A program made the position numbers and the translations under genes. 64,000 nucleotides of DNA from Lacrimispora sp. BS-2 (GTDB lineage Bacteria; Bacillota; Clostridia; Lachnospirales; Lachnospiraceae): assembly GCF_040207125.1 (NCBI RefSeq), contig NZ_CP157940.1, positions 2,790,001-2,854,000 on the forward strand, written 5' to 3'. Below the pieces are notes generated by a model, which saw only the letters and a list, made by a program, of their open reading frames with translations, was not told the DNA's origin and ran no database searches. Below are positions 18,958 through 28,073 of the stretch, piece by piece; the stretch's first letter is position 1, and each line of letters opens with the position of its first letter.

Positions 18958-19650
18958 TAGACTCCGATTGCTGCCACTGGTTTTCTAAGGCAACTGCTTA
19001 TTTTTCGTTTTGCAATTTTACACGAGAATATATAACTAATACATTAATATATATATCATTCACTATAAAACAGCTTCGAACTAGAAGTAGTACTATTTAC
19101 TATTATTAATGTCAGAAAACTAACAATAGACTTTTACGCAAAAATGCGTAAAACCCTTACAAATAAAGTACTTTTAACACATCATATACTTTCCTTATTG
19201 TCTGATAATTATAATTATTAACTATTTTCCGTTCGAAACCATGTTCAATAATACATCATATTTACAAATTAAAACAAATTTACTGTTAATTAATATTTAA
19301 TAACTTTAATGTCTAAAATCTCTATAAACCCATAAATACAGGCTTTTCTCGAAAAATGCTAAAATTAGTATATATTCTGATATGATGGCAGCGGAATCAC
19401 ACAATACTAGGTAATAAAAAAAGCTATAAACCCAATATAAATAAGGGCTTATAGCTTTTATTCTATATCAATGTTACAATGAGCAATGGTAAAGCTCAAT
19501 TATTAGTAGTCCGTAGTATCTCCTGCTGTCAGCAAAATCCAGTAAGTAATCCACTATGGTACGAACGTCTTATGGGAACATATTCGTACCGAAATCAGCG
19601 TAAAAGGTAATCATTTACGAATCAGAGCAATTTTACTAGGCGCCATTTTA
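18958..19650. other. AT-rich stretch without genes
   Basis: No credible coding sequence was found. A short palindrome TTTTACGC-AAAAAT-GCGTAAAA lies near 19132-19153. The terminator at 19417-19459 is the only other clear structure. Confidence 0.5.
19417..19459. terminator. Bidirectional terminator downstream of the glycosyltransferase operon
   Basis: AAAAGCTATAAACCC and AGGGCTTATAGCTTTT form a long stem with one mismatch. It is flanked by A- and T-runs, so it works in both directions. It is the first such structure after the minus-strand operon that ends at 19651. Confidence 0.65.
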
Positions 19651-21483
19651 TTATATAGGAAATTCCTCAGCCTTTTCACGTTTCATTGTAATGGTATCAA
19701 AACAAGATTTGCTTAATTTTTCAAAATCATTTCTATTGGAGACTAACTTATGTATAATATCAGAACTGTCTTTTACTGATCGTACAATAAAACCATTTTT
19801 ATTGTCTTTAACTAATTCTTCAACTCCGCTTGTCTTTGTAACAATAGGAACAACTCCGTTTGCCATTGCTTCTAGCATAGATAGTGAGGTTCCTTCTTTT
19901 ATAGAGAAATTAACAAATACATGTTTTTCTTTCCAAAAACACTTCATATCTTCATAAGATATCTGTCCATAAAAAATTACTTTATCAGTTAATTTCGATT
20001 CTATTACAAATTCTTCTATCTCTTTATAACATTCTCCTGTACCAGCAATATGCAATTGATATTTTATTTGCTTAGATTCCATATTTTTTAATAGATCAAT
20101 TAGTAAATCACTTCTTTTTACTGTTTTATCCAATCTGCCTGCATATGCAATGTGAACTTTATTCTGGATATCTTCCTTTTTTAAAGAATCTTCTTGAGGA
20201 ATTGGATATTGATTTTTGATTTTTATATCATTACATCTTTCAGGCAGACGTGTCATCAACTCAGAATAAATCTCTTTACTAACACACCAGAAAATATCAA
20301 TATATTTTTGATACCATATGCTTTGTATATACATAAACTCACTATCCGAATGTACAACATGGATCACTTTAATATCATAATTTTTGTCTAAAACCTGTAA
20401 TGCTGCTAACATTTCAATACTTCCATTATCTATAATGAATTTTGGCCTTTCCTTTAGTAAAATCCTAACCAGTTCCTTTACATTATTAATAAATCCAGTG
20501 CCTGAATCTAAATTTAAAACACTTGTTGGCGGAATCTTATAAAAATCAGGGCCGACATAATCAAATTGTAAAAATGGATATTTTATATTTACAAATAATG
20601 TTTCTTTATTATTGCAAAAGGAAGAGTGATATAAATTAGCCGCCCAGGATTCTAACCCCCCCATAACAAAACCAAATTGTAATGTTATTAACACTTTATT
20701 ATCTTGTGGAATATAATGATTAACAGCATTCATGTTTAACTTTAAATTTGAAACTAATAATTGATAAAACTCAAAATAAGAAATACATATATTTTCCCAT
20801 TGCTCATTATAACTTCCAATATAATCTTTAAGCTCTTCAAACTCTTTATATTTATTATGACAAATTACAATTAAGTCTTTCTCTAAACAAATGCTATTTT
20901 TTTTACCTAGATCCAATACTTTACTCTTTATTCCTACATTATTGATTTCTCTAGAAACCTCTAATATTTTTTTTTCATTTCCTAATATATAAATATCACC
21001 TGAAAAAGCATTAATTTTCTCTTCTAAAAAAAGTTGATTTAAATAAAGATAATCTGTAAAAAATACTTTTGATTCTACATGGGATAATTTTTCAGCAACT
21101 TCAAATTCATCAAGAAAAGCCACTTTAGCGATTTCAATTCCATCTACTTGAAGCTCGCATTCTTTTCCACAGTATTCTACTAAAAAGAAATATGTTATCT
21201 GATCTTTAATTCCGTTCTTTTCTGCAACATGAGGTGGGAACTTGAAATACAAATCACTTGCTAATCTTCTTATGATTTTAAAATTATTACTTCCAAGTTC
21301 TTCATATAGTTCTCTATATAATGCCTCATTTAAACTCTCAGATTCTTCAATACCACCTTTTACAAAATCCCAGATCCCGTTTTCAGGTAAAGTATCTTTA
21401 ACATTAGAGTTTTTTATCTTATTTACTAATAAATACTTATTACCACATAATATGATCGCCCCTATTGCTTTTCTGGTTTTCAT
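19651..21483 (-). CDS. Nudix hydrolase - family 4 glycosyltransferase fusion
   Basis: The 610-residue protein is a fusion. Residues 1-150 form a Nudix domain with a complete Nudix box at residues 43-65 (GGIEESESLNEALYRELYEE then LG), which would hydrolyse a nucleoside-diphosphate linkage. A linker of about 110 residues follows. From about residue 245 there is a GT-B glycosyltransferase: FGFVMGGLESWAANLY, AYAGRLDKTVKRSDLL, and the GT4 donor-site motif EGTSLSMLEAMANG. The start at 21483 has AGAGG 6 bases upstream; an ATG at 21540 has no such site. It is last in a three-gene operon with a radical-SAM-like protein and a GT2-TPR enzyme. Base composition is far more AT-rich than the core. Substrate unknown. 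Confidence 0.88.
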   Translation of the reverse strand: MKTRKAIGAIILCGNKYLLVNKIKNSNVKDTLPENGIWDFVKGGIEESESLNEALYRELYEELGSNNFKIIRRLASDLYFKFPPHVAEKNGIKDQITYFFLVEYCGKECELQVDGIEIAKVAFLDEFEVAEKLSHVESKVFFTDYLYLNQLFLEEKINAFSGDIYILGNEKKILEVSREINNVGIKSKVLDLGKKNSICLEKDLIVICHNKYKEFEELKDYIGSYNEQWENICISYFEFYQLLVSNLKLNMNAVNHYIPQDNKVLITLQFGFVMGGLESWAANLYHSSFCNNKETLFVNIKYPFLQFDYVGPDFYKIPPTSVLNLDSGTGFINNVKELVRILLKERPKFIIDNGSIEMLAALQVLDKNYDIKVIHVVHSDSEFMYIQSIWYQKYIDIFWCVSKEIYSELMTRLPERCNDIKIKNQYPIPQEDSLKKEDIQNKVHIAYAGRLDKTVKRSDLLIDLLKNMESKQIKYQLHIAGTGECYKEIEEFVIESKLTDKVIFYGQISYEDMKCFWKEKHVFVNFSIKEGTSLSMLEAMANGVVPIVTKTSGVEELVKDNKNGFIVRSVKDSSDIIHKLVSNRNDFEKLSKSCFDTITMKREKAEEFPI

Positions 21484-21549
21484 TTTAATCCTCTTTTCTC
21501 TAGGCGCTATATTAGCACATTTCTTATAAATTACTTTCATAATTTAAAA

Positions 21550-22584
21550 TTAAAAATTAAGTATCGCATGGGCTCTACATTCCTGAACCTTTCTTAAATT
21601 ATCATAAGATATCATTTCACTAATATTTTCTTTTTTTATACAATTTTGCTCATTTACTTGTTTATTATGTTTAGTTTCAATTTTATTAATTTCACCAGGA
21701 AAGCATCCGATTTTTCGATTAGCCAACAAATAATCAATTTTTCTAATTATACAATAATCACATGCTATTTTGCATGATATATTATTACTCCAAGAAAACC
21801 AGCTAGAAGTGCATTCAAGTATATTGTCGTTTATCTTAAATGATAATATATTGTAATTATTTAATAGTCTTTCTGTGTAAGGTTTTGACTTAGTAATTAT
21901 TTTTACGAAATTCAAATCACCCGTTGTAGCTTGTCTTAAAACTACCCTGTCATTTTTTATGTAATAGTCATATTCTAAAAAATCCAGTATTTCTAAGTTA
22001 ATTGGGGTTCCCAAATCATGCATCCAGCAATCACATTGAAATTGGTTAGCAGCGGCACAAGATGTTTTATTAAAATACTCCACCCCATATTCCTGACATA
22101 AATTAATTACCTTTTCATAAAACTTTTCGTCTAGTACTTTCCGCTTATTTTCATCATGGATTCCACCCAAAATAACCTGTCTCCCCGTCTTGGAAGCAAC
22201 CTGAATAATTTTTGTCATATCCTCAATATTATCATTTTTTCCAGGGATTACCGGACGAATCATTAAAGTAACCTGCCCTAAAATCTCATATAACCGATAT
22301 ATAGCTTCCTCTCTCTCCTTAAAACTATATCCTCCTTCATCCAAAGCAGTTAATGAATATTGAAAAAACATCATTTTTTTCAAATCAGAAGGCAATGTTT
22401 TCAGAATTTCATATACTTCTTTTGATGGTACTGCTTTGGTGCATAAACTCATTCTCATATTATTCTCATAAAGCTTGTTTATTTTATCATAGGTGTCCAT
22501 AATCTGAATATCTGTAAGTGGATCACCATATGCATTATTAATCGATACTGGTATTATCCTCCACCATTCCTTGTCTACAGTCAT
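21550..22584 (-). CDS. Radical-SAM-like protein with C-terminal CxxxCxxC
   Basis: The 344-residue protein begins IIPVSINNAYGDPLTD, resembling the second (GGE/GDP) conserved strand of radical SAM barrels. It continues through SLCTKA, MIRPVIPG and VILGGIHDENKR like the later barrel strands. The cluster-binding motif usually found at the N-terminus is absent there. An exact CxxxCxxC (CKIACDYC, Cys271, 275, 278) occurs near the C-terminus instead. The order thus looks permuted. An alternative is a barrel that lost its site and carries an auxiliary cluster. The SCAAANQFQCDCW segment adds more cysteines. It lies 18 bases after the GT2-TPR gene and 66 bases before the Nudix-GT gene. Function not known. 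Confidence 0.65.
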   Translation of the reverse strand: MTVDKEWWRIIPVSINNAYGDPLTDIQIMDTYDKINKLYENNMRMSLCTKAVPSKEVYEILKTLPSDLKKMMFFQYSLTALDEGGYSFKEREEAIYRLYEILGQVTLMIRPVIPGKNDNIEDMTKIIQVASKTGRQVILGGIHDENKRKVLDEKFYEKVINLCQEYGVEYFNKTSCAAANQFQCDCWMHDLGTPINLEILDFLEYDYYIKNDRVVLRQATTGDLNFVKIITKSKPYTERLLNNYNILSFKINDNILECTSSWFSWSNNISCKIACDYCIIRKIDYLLANRKIGCFPGEINKIETKHNKQVNEQNCIKKENISEMISYDNLRKVQECRAHAILNF

Positions 22585-22602
22585 AATCGCACTTCCTTTT
22601 CG

Positions 22603-23736
22603 TTATAATTTATTATTTGCTAATACAGTACAATATGCTTTATGATATCTTAATCCAGCATAATGCGGAATTGTTTCTAAATAATATACATAAAGAGAGT
22701 CTTGTTCCAATTTAGCCACTTTATGTTCATATGCAAAATATTGATTCCCTTTCTCCGCTTCTTCAAAGCACTTTAAAGCCTTATCGTATTGCTCATCAAA
22801 TTGATATGCTAACCCTAAATTGACCATCAGATAATAAGCATGAGGAAATCTATGAGAGGCACTTTCCAAAAAAGTAACTGCTTCTTTGTATTTTTGCATA
22901 CATAACAAAATTACACCTATATTACTAAGTATCGTAGTATCTTCCGGATCAAGCACTTCTGCCTGTTTGTATCTTTTTAAAGCTTCTTCAAACCGACCAA
23001 TACCTTTATATATATGTCCTGAAAATAACTGAAATAAAAGAGACTTATCTGCATTTATAATTTTATCTCCTTTATCGCATAAGTTTAAAGCTGTTGAAAA
23101 ATCCCCCTGCGCCCTATAAAGTACTGCTAAGTATCCTAATAATCCGCAGTCTTCCTCTTGATCCATCAATCTCTGTTTAAAAATTGATATATACTGTTCA
23201 TTTTTCCTACAACGACTTTCAAAAGACTTTGTATGTCCAACGTGATTAATATAAGCTTTACTATTTATCGTTTTACCTCCATGAGCTTTTATACTTTCAC
23301 TTACTGATTCATTAATTTTTCCGTTGAAGACTACATTATCATTTTTGAAAAAGCGTAAAGCACTACTTATATACCACCCCCCATTTTTAAAGAAATTATA
23401 TTTTTGCAACCTTAGCCCCCATACTTGTTCATCTGCCATTTCTACCTCATGTTGCATAATCTGAAAGTTTTTGTAATCAATTCTTTCATCTGCATCTAAT
23501 ACTAAGATCCAATCTCCTTTGGCATGGCTTAATGAATAGTTTCTAGCTTCAGCAAAGTTACCTTTAAATGGATAATTATAAATTTTATTTGTAAAACTTT
23601 CTGCTATTTCCTTCGTTTTATCTATAGAACCAGTATCAACTACAATAATTTCCCATGCAAATTTTGATACTGAATCCAGGCATTCTCTAATATAATCCTC
23701 TTCATCTTTTACTATCATACATACACTAATTTTCAT
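22603..23736 (-). CDS. GT2 glycosyltransferase with TPR repeats (SunS/WaaE-like)
   Basis: The 377-residue protein has an N-terminal GT-A domain: SVCMIVKDEEDYIRECLDSV, VVDTGSIDKTKEI, NFAEARNYSLSHAKGDWILV and the metal-site LDADE near residue 82. From about residue 195 it has tetratricopeptide-like repeats (LGYLAVLYRAQGDFSTALNL, ALKRYKQAEVLDPEDTTILS). This layout occurs in WaaE-like enzymes and in SunS, which S-glycosylates the peptide sublancin; the acceptor here is unknown. AGGAGGG precedes the ATG. It is first in the minus-strand operon and is transcribed away from the ABC exporter. Confidence 0.88.
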   Translation of the reverse strand: MKISVCMIVKDEEDYIRECLDSVSKFAWEIIVVDTGSIDKTKEIAESFTNKIYNYPFKGNFAEARNYSLSHAKGDWILVLDADERIDYKNFQIMQHEVEMADEQVWGLRLQKYNFFKNGGWYISSALRFFKNDNVVFNGKINESVSESIKAHGGKTINSKAYINHVGHTKSFESRCRKNEQYISIFKQRLMDQEEDCGLLGYLAVLYRAQGDFSTALNLCDKGDKIINADKSLLFQLFSGHIYKGIGRFEEALKRYKQAEVLDPEDTTILSNIGVILLCMQKYKEAVTFLESASHRFPHAYYLMVNLGLAYQFDEQYDKALKCFEEAEKGNQYFAYEHKVAKLEQDSLYVYYLETIPHYAGLRYHKAYCTVLANNKL

Positions 23737-24258
23737 TGATTTAACCCTCCTATTTAGTCAATTCATACTAAAAATATGCTTTCCTTCTCACATTTTCCAT
23801 TACTAGTATACCAAATTATTGTTTAATACAAAATTTTTGCAATTATCGTCGTTTTTTGTTTCCTAAGCGTAATATGTTTTTATAAAACAACAAACTTTAT
23901 CTATATTCTCGCTTTATATTTCAACTACTTACAATTTTTACCTTTTTATTCATTATATATAATTTGAACATTTTATATAATATTATAATATATTTGTTTA
24001 TTTTGTATTTACTAATTAGTTTCGATATTATGCACAATCTATTATTTTTTATCTTGTTTTTTATAAAATATTATGATATTATGAGCCTGCTTAGACGGAG
24101 TGCTGAACAGAGTCGTATGTCTACTTTTCTTGCTTAAAATATATTGAAATGAGATATTTTAAAGTTTAATTAGAAAAAGATAATTAAAAAAATTTCATTA
24201 CATAATTTCTCTGCTTTCCTCCTTATAGTTATAAAATACTTAATTAGAATGGAGCAAT
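23737..24258. promoter_or_regulatory. Divergent regulatory region between glycosyltransferase operon and ABC exporter
   Basis: This 522-base AT-rich region contains a promoter for each side. Minus strand: TTTGTA-N16-TATACT at 23805-23832. Plus strand: TTGTTT-N17-TATTAT at 24054-24082. The plus transcript would have a leader of about 165 bases that includes a GC-richer patch (24083-24135). That patch holds an 18-codon frame starting at 24080 (MSLLRRSAEQSRMSTFLA). No precursor-peptide gene with a convincing ribosome site was found. Confidence 0.45.
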
Positions 24259-25050
24259 ATGAAAAAAATTTATTATTTATTACGTATAACATTTATAACC
24301 AAGTTTGCATATATAAAAGCATTCTGGTTTAATCTTTTTGGAACAATTGTATCTATTTTAATTTATTACTTTCTATGGAAGTCCGTATTTCTCTCGAGAA
24401 ATGAGTTGAAAGGATTTACAATGGCTGAGATGACAACATATGTCATTCTATCAAGAATTTTGTCTTCACAGTTTTCAGGAGGAATTAATCGAGAATTATC
24501 TGAATGGATCTACAAGGGAAATATTATCATTGAATTATTACGACCTATAAATCTAATAACTACACTTTTAAGTAAGCGGATAGGAGAATTTTTATTTTTC
24601 TTAATTTTTAAAGGTGTACCAGCTGGAGCATTAGGTATTTTTATACTAAATGGAGTTCTTCCTCTTGATCCAATAAAATTTATATTATTTTTCTTAAGCA
24701 TTATTATTTCAATTGGTATATTATTTTGGATAGAAGTTATGGTTGGCTTAATCTCTCTATTCACATTAAATTCGTATGGAGTCTCTTCAACTAAAAATGC
24801 GCTTTTATCAATTTTATCCGGAGGCGTGATCCCTCTATTTTTATTTCCAGAAAAAATATCTGTCTTTTTAAATTATCTGCCTTTTGCCGGAATGGTTTCT
24901 ATCCCAATTAATATATATCTCGGAAAATATAATTTGATACAGTCGCTAAAATACATTGGTCTCCAAGTGATATGGGCATTTCTCTTGGGAATATTAACGG
25001 TAATATTGTATAATTCTGTAATTAAAAAAGTCGTTGTACAAGGAGGTTGA
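24259..25050 (+). CDS. ABC-2 type transporter permease (first subunit)
   Basis: The 263-residue protein has six predicted membrane helices and the layout of the ABC2_membrane_6 family (PF06182). It opens KKIYYLLRITFITKFAYIKA, has RELSEWIYKGNIIIELLRPI near 75 and ends in a helix. GGAG lies 4-5 bases before the ATG. It is the first gene of a + strand operon. Its stop is 1 base before the start of the second permease, indicating coupled synthesis of a heterodimeric channel. Confidence 0.85.
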   Translation: MKKIYYLLRITFITKFAYIKAFWFNLFGTIVSILIYYFLWKSVFLSRNELKGFTMAEMTTYVILSRILSSQFSGGINRELSEWIYKGNIIIELLRPINLITTLLSKRIGEFLFFLIFKGVPAGALGIFILNGVLPLDPIKFILFFLSIIISIGILFWIEVMVGLISLFTLNSYGVSSTKNALLSILSGGVIPLFLFPEKISVFLNYLPFAGMVSIPINIYLGKYNLIQSLKYIGLQVIWAFLLGILTVILYNSVIKKVVVQGG

Positions 25051-25051
25051 T

Positions 25052-25846
25052 ATGAAAACACTTAAGTATTATAGTATATTGTGGGGGGCTTATATGAAAG
25101 TTGGCCTTTTAACAATGATACAGTATCCTGCAGATACAATCATATGGATTATCTCTATGCTGATTAGAGAAGCATCGGGTTTTATTGCAGTTACAACATT
25201 AGTATACCTTGTCGGAGGGCTTGGAAATTGGAGTTTTTATGAAGTATGCCTTCTATTTTCTATGTCCGCTATCATTGAAGCAATTGGACAGACTTTTTTT
25301 GATTGTGTGTGGTCAATTGATCATGCAATACAAAAAGGGGACATGGATGTATTTCTTATTCGTCCGGCCTCTCCATTCATTCAGCTACTAGGACAAGTGA
25401 TCCATTTTCAGGCACTTTTAAGTATGCTTGTTTATTTTTTTATTTTCATATGGGCATCTTTGCATATAGGCATAAAATTTCAAGTACGAGAAATACTAAT
25501 GGTAATAGAATATGTTATTTGTGGAACTATCATTAACTCAGGAATCTATACAATATTTAATTGTTTAAATTTTTGGATAATTCAAGGGGATGATATTGCA
25601 ATTCTTGTTCAAACATGCAGAGAATTTACAAAATACCCCCTTCATATTTTTCCTCAATTTATTAATGTTTTTTTTACATACTTACTTCCATTAGGATTCG
25701 TGGCTTATTATCCGGCTTTATACCTTTTAAATAAGACAACAATTCCAATTAATATTCTCCTTCCCGTTGTGGCAGCATTCGTATCAATAATTGGATCTAC
25801 ATTATGGAGAAGAGGAATAAAAGGATATAACAGCACAGGAACGTAG
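25052..25846 (+). CDS. ABC-2 type transporter permease (second subunit)
   Basis: The 264-residue protein is also of the ABC2_membrane_6 type, with six helices and the conserved SIDHAIQKGDMDVFLIRPAS segment near residue 95. The ATG at 25052 has AAGGAGG 5 bases upstream; an in-frame TTG at 25034 is a less likely start. It is followed after 9 bases by the ATPase gene. Confidence 0.87.
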   Translation: MKTLKYYSILWGAYMKVGLLTMIQYPADTIIWIISMLIREASGFIAVTTLVYLVGGLGNWSFYEVCLLFSMSAIIEAIGQTFFDCVWSIDHAIQKGDMDVFLIRPASPFIQLLGQVIHFQALLSMLVYFFIFIWASLHIGIKFQVREILMVIEYVICGTIINSGIYTIFNCLNFWIIQGDDIAILVQTCREFTKYPLHIFPQFINVFFTYLLPLGFVAYYPALYLLNKTTIPINILLPVVAAFVSIIGSTLWRRGIKGYNSTGT

Positions 25847-25855
25847 GAGGTTATC

Positions 25856-26848
25856 ATGCAAATCTTAGTAGAGAATTTAGTTAAAGAATATCGCAGAAAA
25901 AAGAATCCTGAAACTTTAATAAAAACACTCCATTCCATGTTTCAACCAGATTATGAAGTAATCCGTGCTGTTGATGATATTAGTTTTTCTATTGAAACTG
26001 GAGAATCAGTAGGTTATGTAGGCCCCAATGGAAGCGGAAAATCAACTACAATCAAGATGCTATCAGGAGTATTAACCCCATCATCAGGAAATATTAGCAT
26101 AAGCGGATTAAGTCCAGTTAAAAATAGAAAAGTCATAAATAAAAAAATGGGAGTAGTTTTTGGAAATCGGTCAGTATTATGGTGGGATATTCCTGTTATA
26201 GAATCATTCCGCGTTCTACAAAAATTATATGAAATTCCCGAAAAAACTTTTAAAGATAACTTAGACTTATTCTCAGAAGTTATCGGCATAGGGGCACTTT
26301 TAGGTATTCCAGAACGCCAGCTTTCCTTGGGACAAAAAATGAGATGTAATATTGCTGCCGCGTTTTTACATAATCCAGATATCATTTATTTAGATGAACC
26401 TACTATCGGTCTAGACAGTGAATCAAAAATAAAAATACGTGAATTTATTGGTAAAATAAAAGCTGAACGTAATACTACTTTTCTTGTAACGTCACACGAC
26501 TTTCAGGATATAGAATCGCTTTGTGAACGCATCATCTTAATTAATCATGGCCAAATTGTGGTTGATGAAAAAATAGATTTTATACGCAAAAAATTCGATA
26601 ATAAAAAACAAATGAAATTTGAAATAGATCATAACCCATGGATATCAAAAAGTGACTTTCCCTTGTATGGAACAAAACTTTTACACCAGACAGATCATAC
26701 TATTACTTTAGAATGCGAAACCAGATTAACTGATATAATGTCAGTAATAGGATCTATATCACAATTGTGTGAAATCAAGGATTTATCCATCAATGGACAG
26801 GATATTGAGTCTATTATACGGGAAATAGTAAAAGGAGATAATCTATAA
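25856..26848 (+). CDS. ABC transporter ATP-binding protein
   Basis: The 330-residue ATPase has Walker A GPNGSGKST near residue 58, the Q-loop region VVFGNRSVLWW, signature LSLGQKMR near 158, Walker B IIYLDEPT near 180 and the switch His in VTSHD. Its C-terminal 90 residues form an accessory domain. The class with FGNRSVLWW is typical of exporters paired with ABC2_membrane_6 permeases. AGGAGG precedes the ATG. Together the three genes encode a complete efflux system, followed by a terminator. Confidence 0.93.
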   Translation: MQILVENLVKEYRRKKNPETLIKTLHSMFQPDYEVIRAVDDISFSIETGESVGYVGPNGSGKSTTIKMLSGVLTPSSGNISISGLSPVKNRKVINKKMGVVFGNRSVLWWDIPVIESFRVLQKLYEIPEKTFKDNLDLFSEVIGIGALLGIPERQLSLGQKMRCNIAAAFLHNPDIIYLDEPTIGLDSESKIKIREFIGKIKAERNTTFLVTSHDFQDIESLCERIILINHGQIVVDEKIDFIRKKFDNKKQMKFEIDHNPWISKSDFPLYGTKLLHQTDHTITLECETRLTDIMSVIGSISQLCEIKDLSINGQDIESIIREIVKGDNL

Positions 26849-26881
26849 ATCATACCTATAGTTCCCTATTCTTTTCTTTAC

Positions 26882-26917
26882 AAAACGTGCCATAGAATTT
26901 CATTTATGGCGCGTTTT
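26882..26917 (+). terminator. Terminator after the ABC exporter operon
   Basis: AAAACGTGCCATA and TATGGCGCGTTTT pair with one G-T, with a 10-base loop and a closing T-run, 34 bases past the ATPase stop. Confidence 0.8.
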
Positions 26918-27359
26918 TAAAATCAAGTTGGACATAATTTCACGCCAACTGTAGCAGTAGTATCAAGACAAGCTGGTCTCGCCAAGCTCTGTTCACGTTT
27001 TCTATTCCATACAGCCCTTTTACAAGTCTTTAATGTTCTTCATAATAATTTTGGATGCTCAATAGTATGTTTACTCATTTTATCCCTCCGGATTATTAAG
27101 TTGCACTTTGTATTTTATCATTTATTACATGAAATCGAACTTTCTTTGTATACTTCAATATATTTACCTTCTTCTACCACATTACTTATCGTATATAAAC
27201 AACATTCTCTGTTTTCCAGCATCAATATTTTTCTTTTAGCATCAGTTTACCGTAGCAAATCATTATAGAAATAATAAAATAAAGGTCATCAGGTAATATA
27301 TGCCCTTTAAATTGATTGCACGTTTTACAAGTACAACTCAAATATTTTCCCTAGTGTCA
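26918..27359. other. Non-coding stretch with one degenerate small frame
   Basis: On the minus strand, ATG 27078 is preceded by GGAGG and gives 12 codons (MSKHTIEHPKLL) before TGA. The same frame continues for 38 more codons with three cysteines and ends near 26923. It may be a broken small gene. Nothing else was recognised before the IS256-like element. Confidence 0.35.
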
Positions 27360-27403
27360 AGATTTTTTCGCAAATTGCATTTTAGCCGGTAGGTAGCCGG
27401 TAG

Positions 27404-27957
27404 TCAGCCGGCTATGATATCAGATTCATTCTGGAGATCCAATTCTTTCAGATGCTCCATATTCATGTAGCGCTTTGTACCCCATTGGGTTCCGGCTACG
27501 TGTCGTAGTCTGGCACATACAAGCATTAAAGCACTCTGCCCATCAGGGAAAGCGCCAATTGCACGGGTTCTTCGTTTAATTTCCCGATTCAACCGTTCAA
27601 TAGTGTTATTGGTGCGGATTCTAGTCCAATGTTGGCTGGGAAAATCCATGTATGTTAGGGTTTCCTCAATTCCATCTTCAACCTTTTTAGCTGCAGACGT
27701 TAATTTCATCTCGCGAAGTTTATCTGCTACTTGTTTAGCCTTTTCATTTGCAGATGTTTTGCATTCTTGAGCATGGATAGCCTTCAGCAGCATAGAGACT
27801 TCTTTCATCTTGTTACGAGGAGTGGCTGAGAATATATTCCGATAGAAATGAACCGTACATCTTTGATACTTTGCATTAGGAAATACTTCTGGAATGGATT
27901 CGAGCATCCCAAAGCATTTATCACCGATAATTAAGCGTACTCCAGCCAGACCACGTT
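27404..27957 (-). pseudogene. IS256-family transposase, C-terminal half
   Basis: This half carries VRLIIGDKCFGMLESIPEVF, HFYRNIFSATPR and TNNTIERLNREIKRRTR, the conserved C-terminal IS256 region with the catalytic Glu. It is separated from its N-terminal half by the IS21 insertion. If the insertion and one 8-base repeat are removed, the reading frame joins exactly (WLK-ERGLAGVRL). Only the insertion, and a start-codon change upstream, disable it. Confidence 0.93.
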
Positions 27958-27965
27958 CTTTTAAC
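27958..27965. repeat. Target-site duplication of IS21, left copy
   Basis: CTTTTAAC immediately precedes the left terminus TGTGATTG. The identical octamer follows the right terminus at 30713-30720. Confidence 0.9.
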
Positions 27966-28073
27966 TGTGATTGTCAATAAAAAAGTCCCAAAAATGGCGG
28001 AGAAAATTCCCCACTTTATTTATCCTGGGAAAAGCACCGCTATTGATGCCTTTCCCAGTTTCTCCCTGCTTCT

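Noticed and set aside
24080..24136. 18-codon frame in the exporter leader as a RiPP precursor
   Set aside because: It has no ribosome binding site and no typical leader/core pattern; kept only as a leader-region observation.
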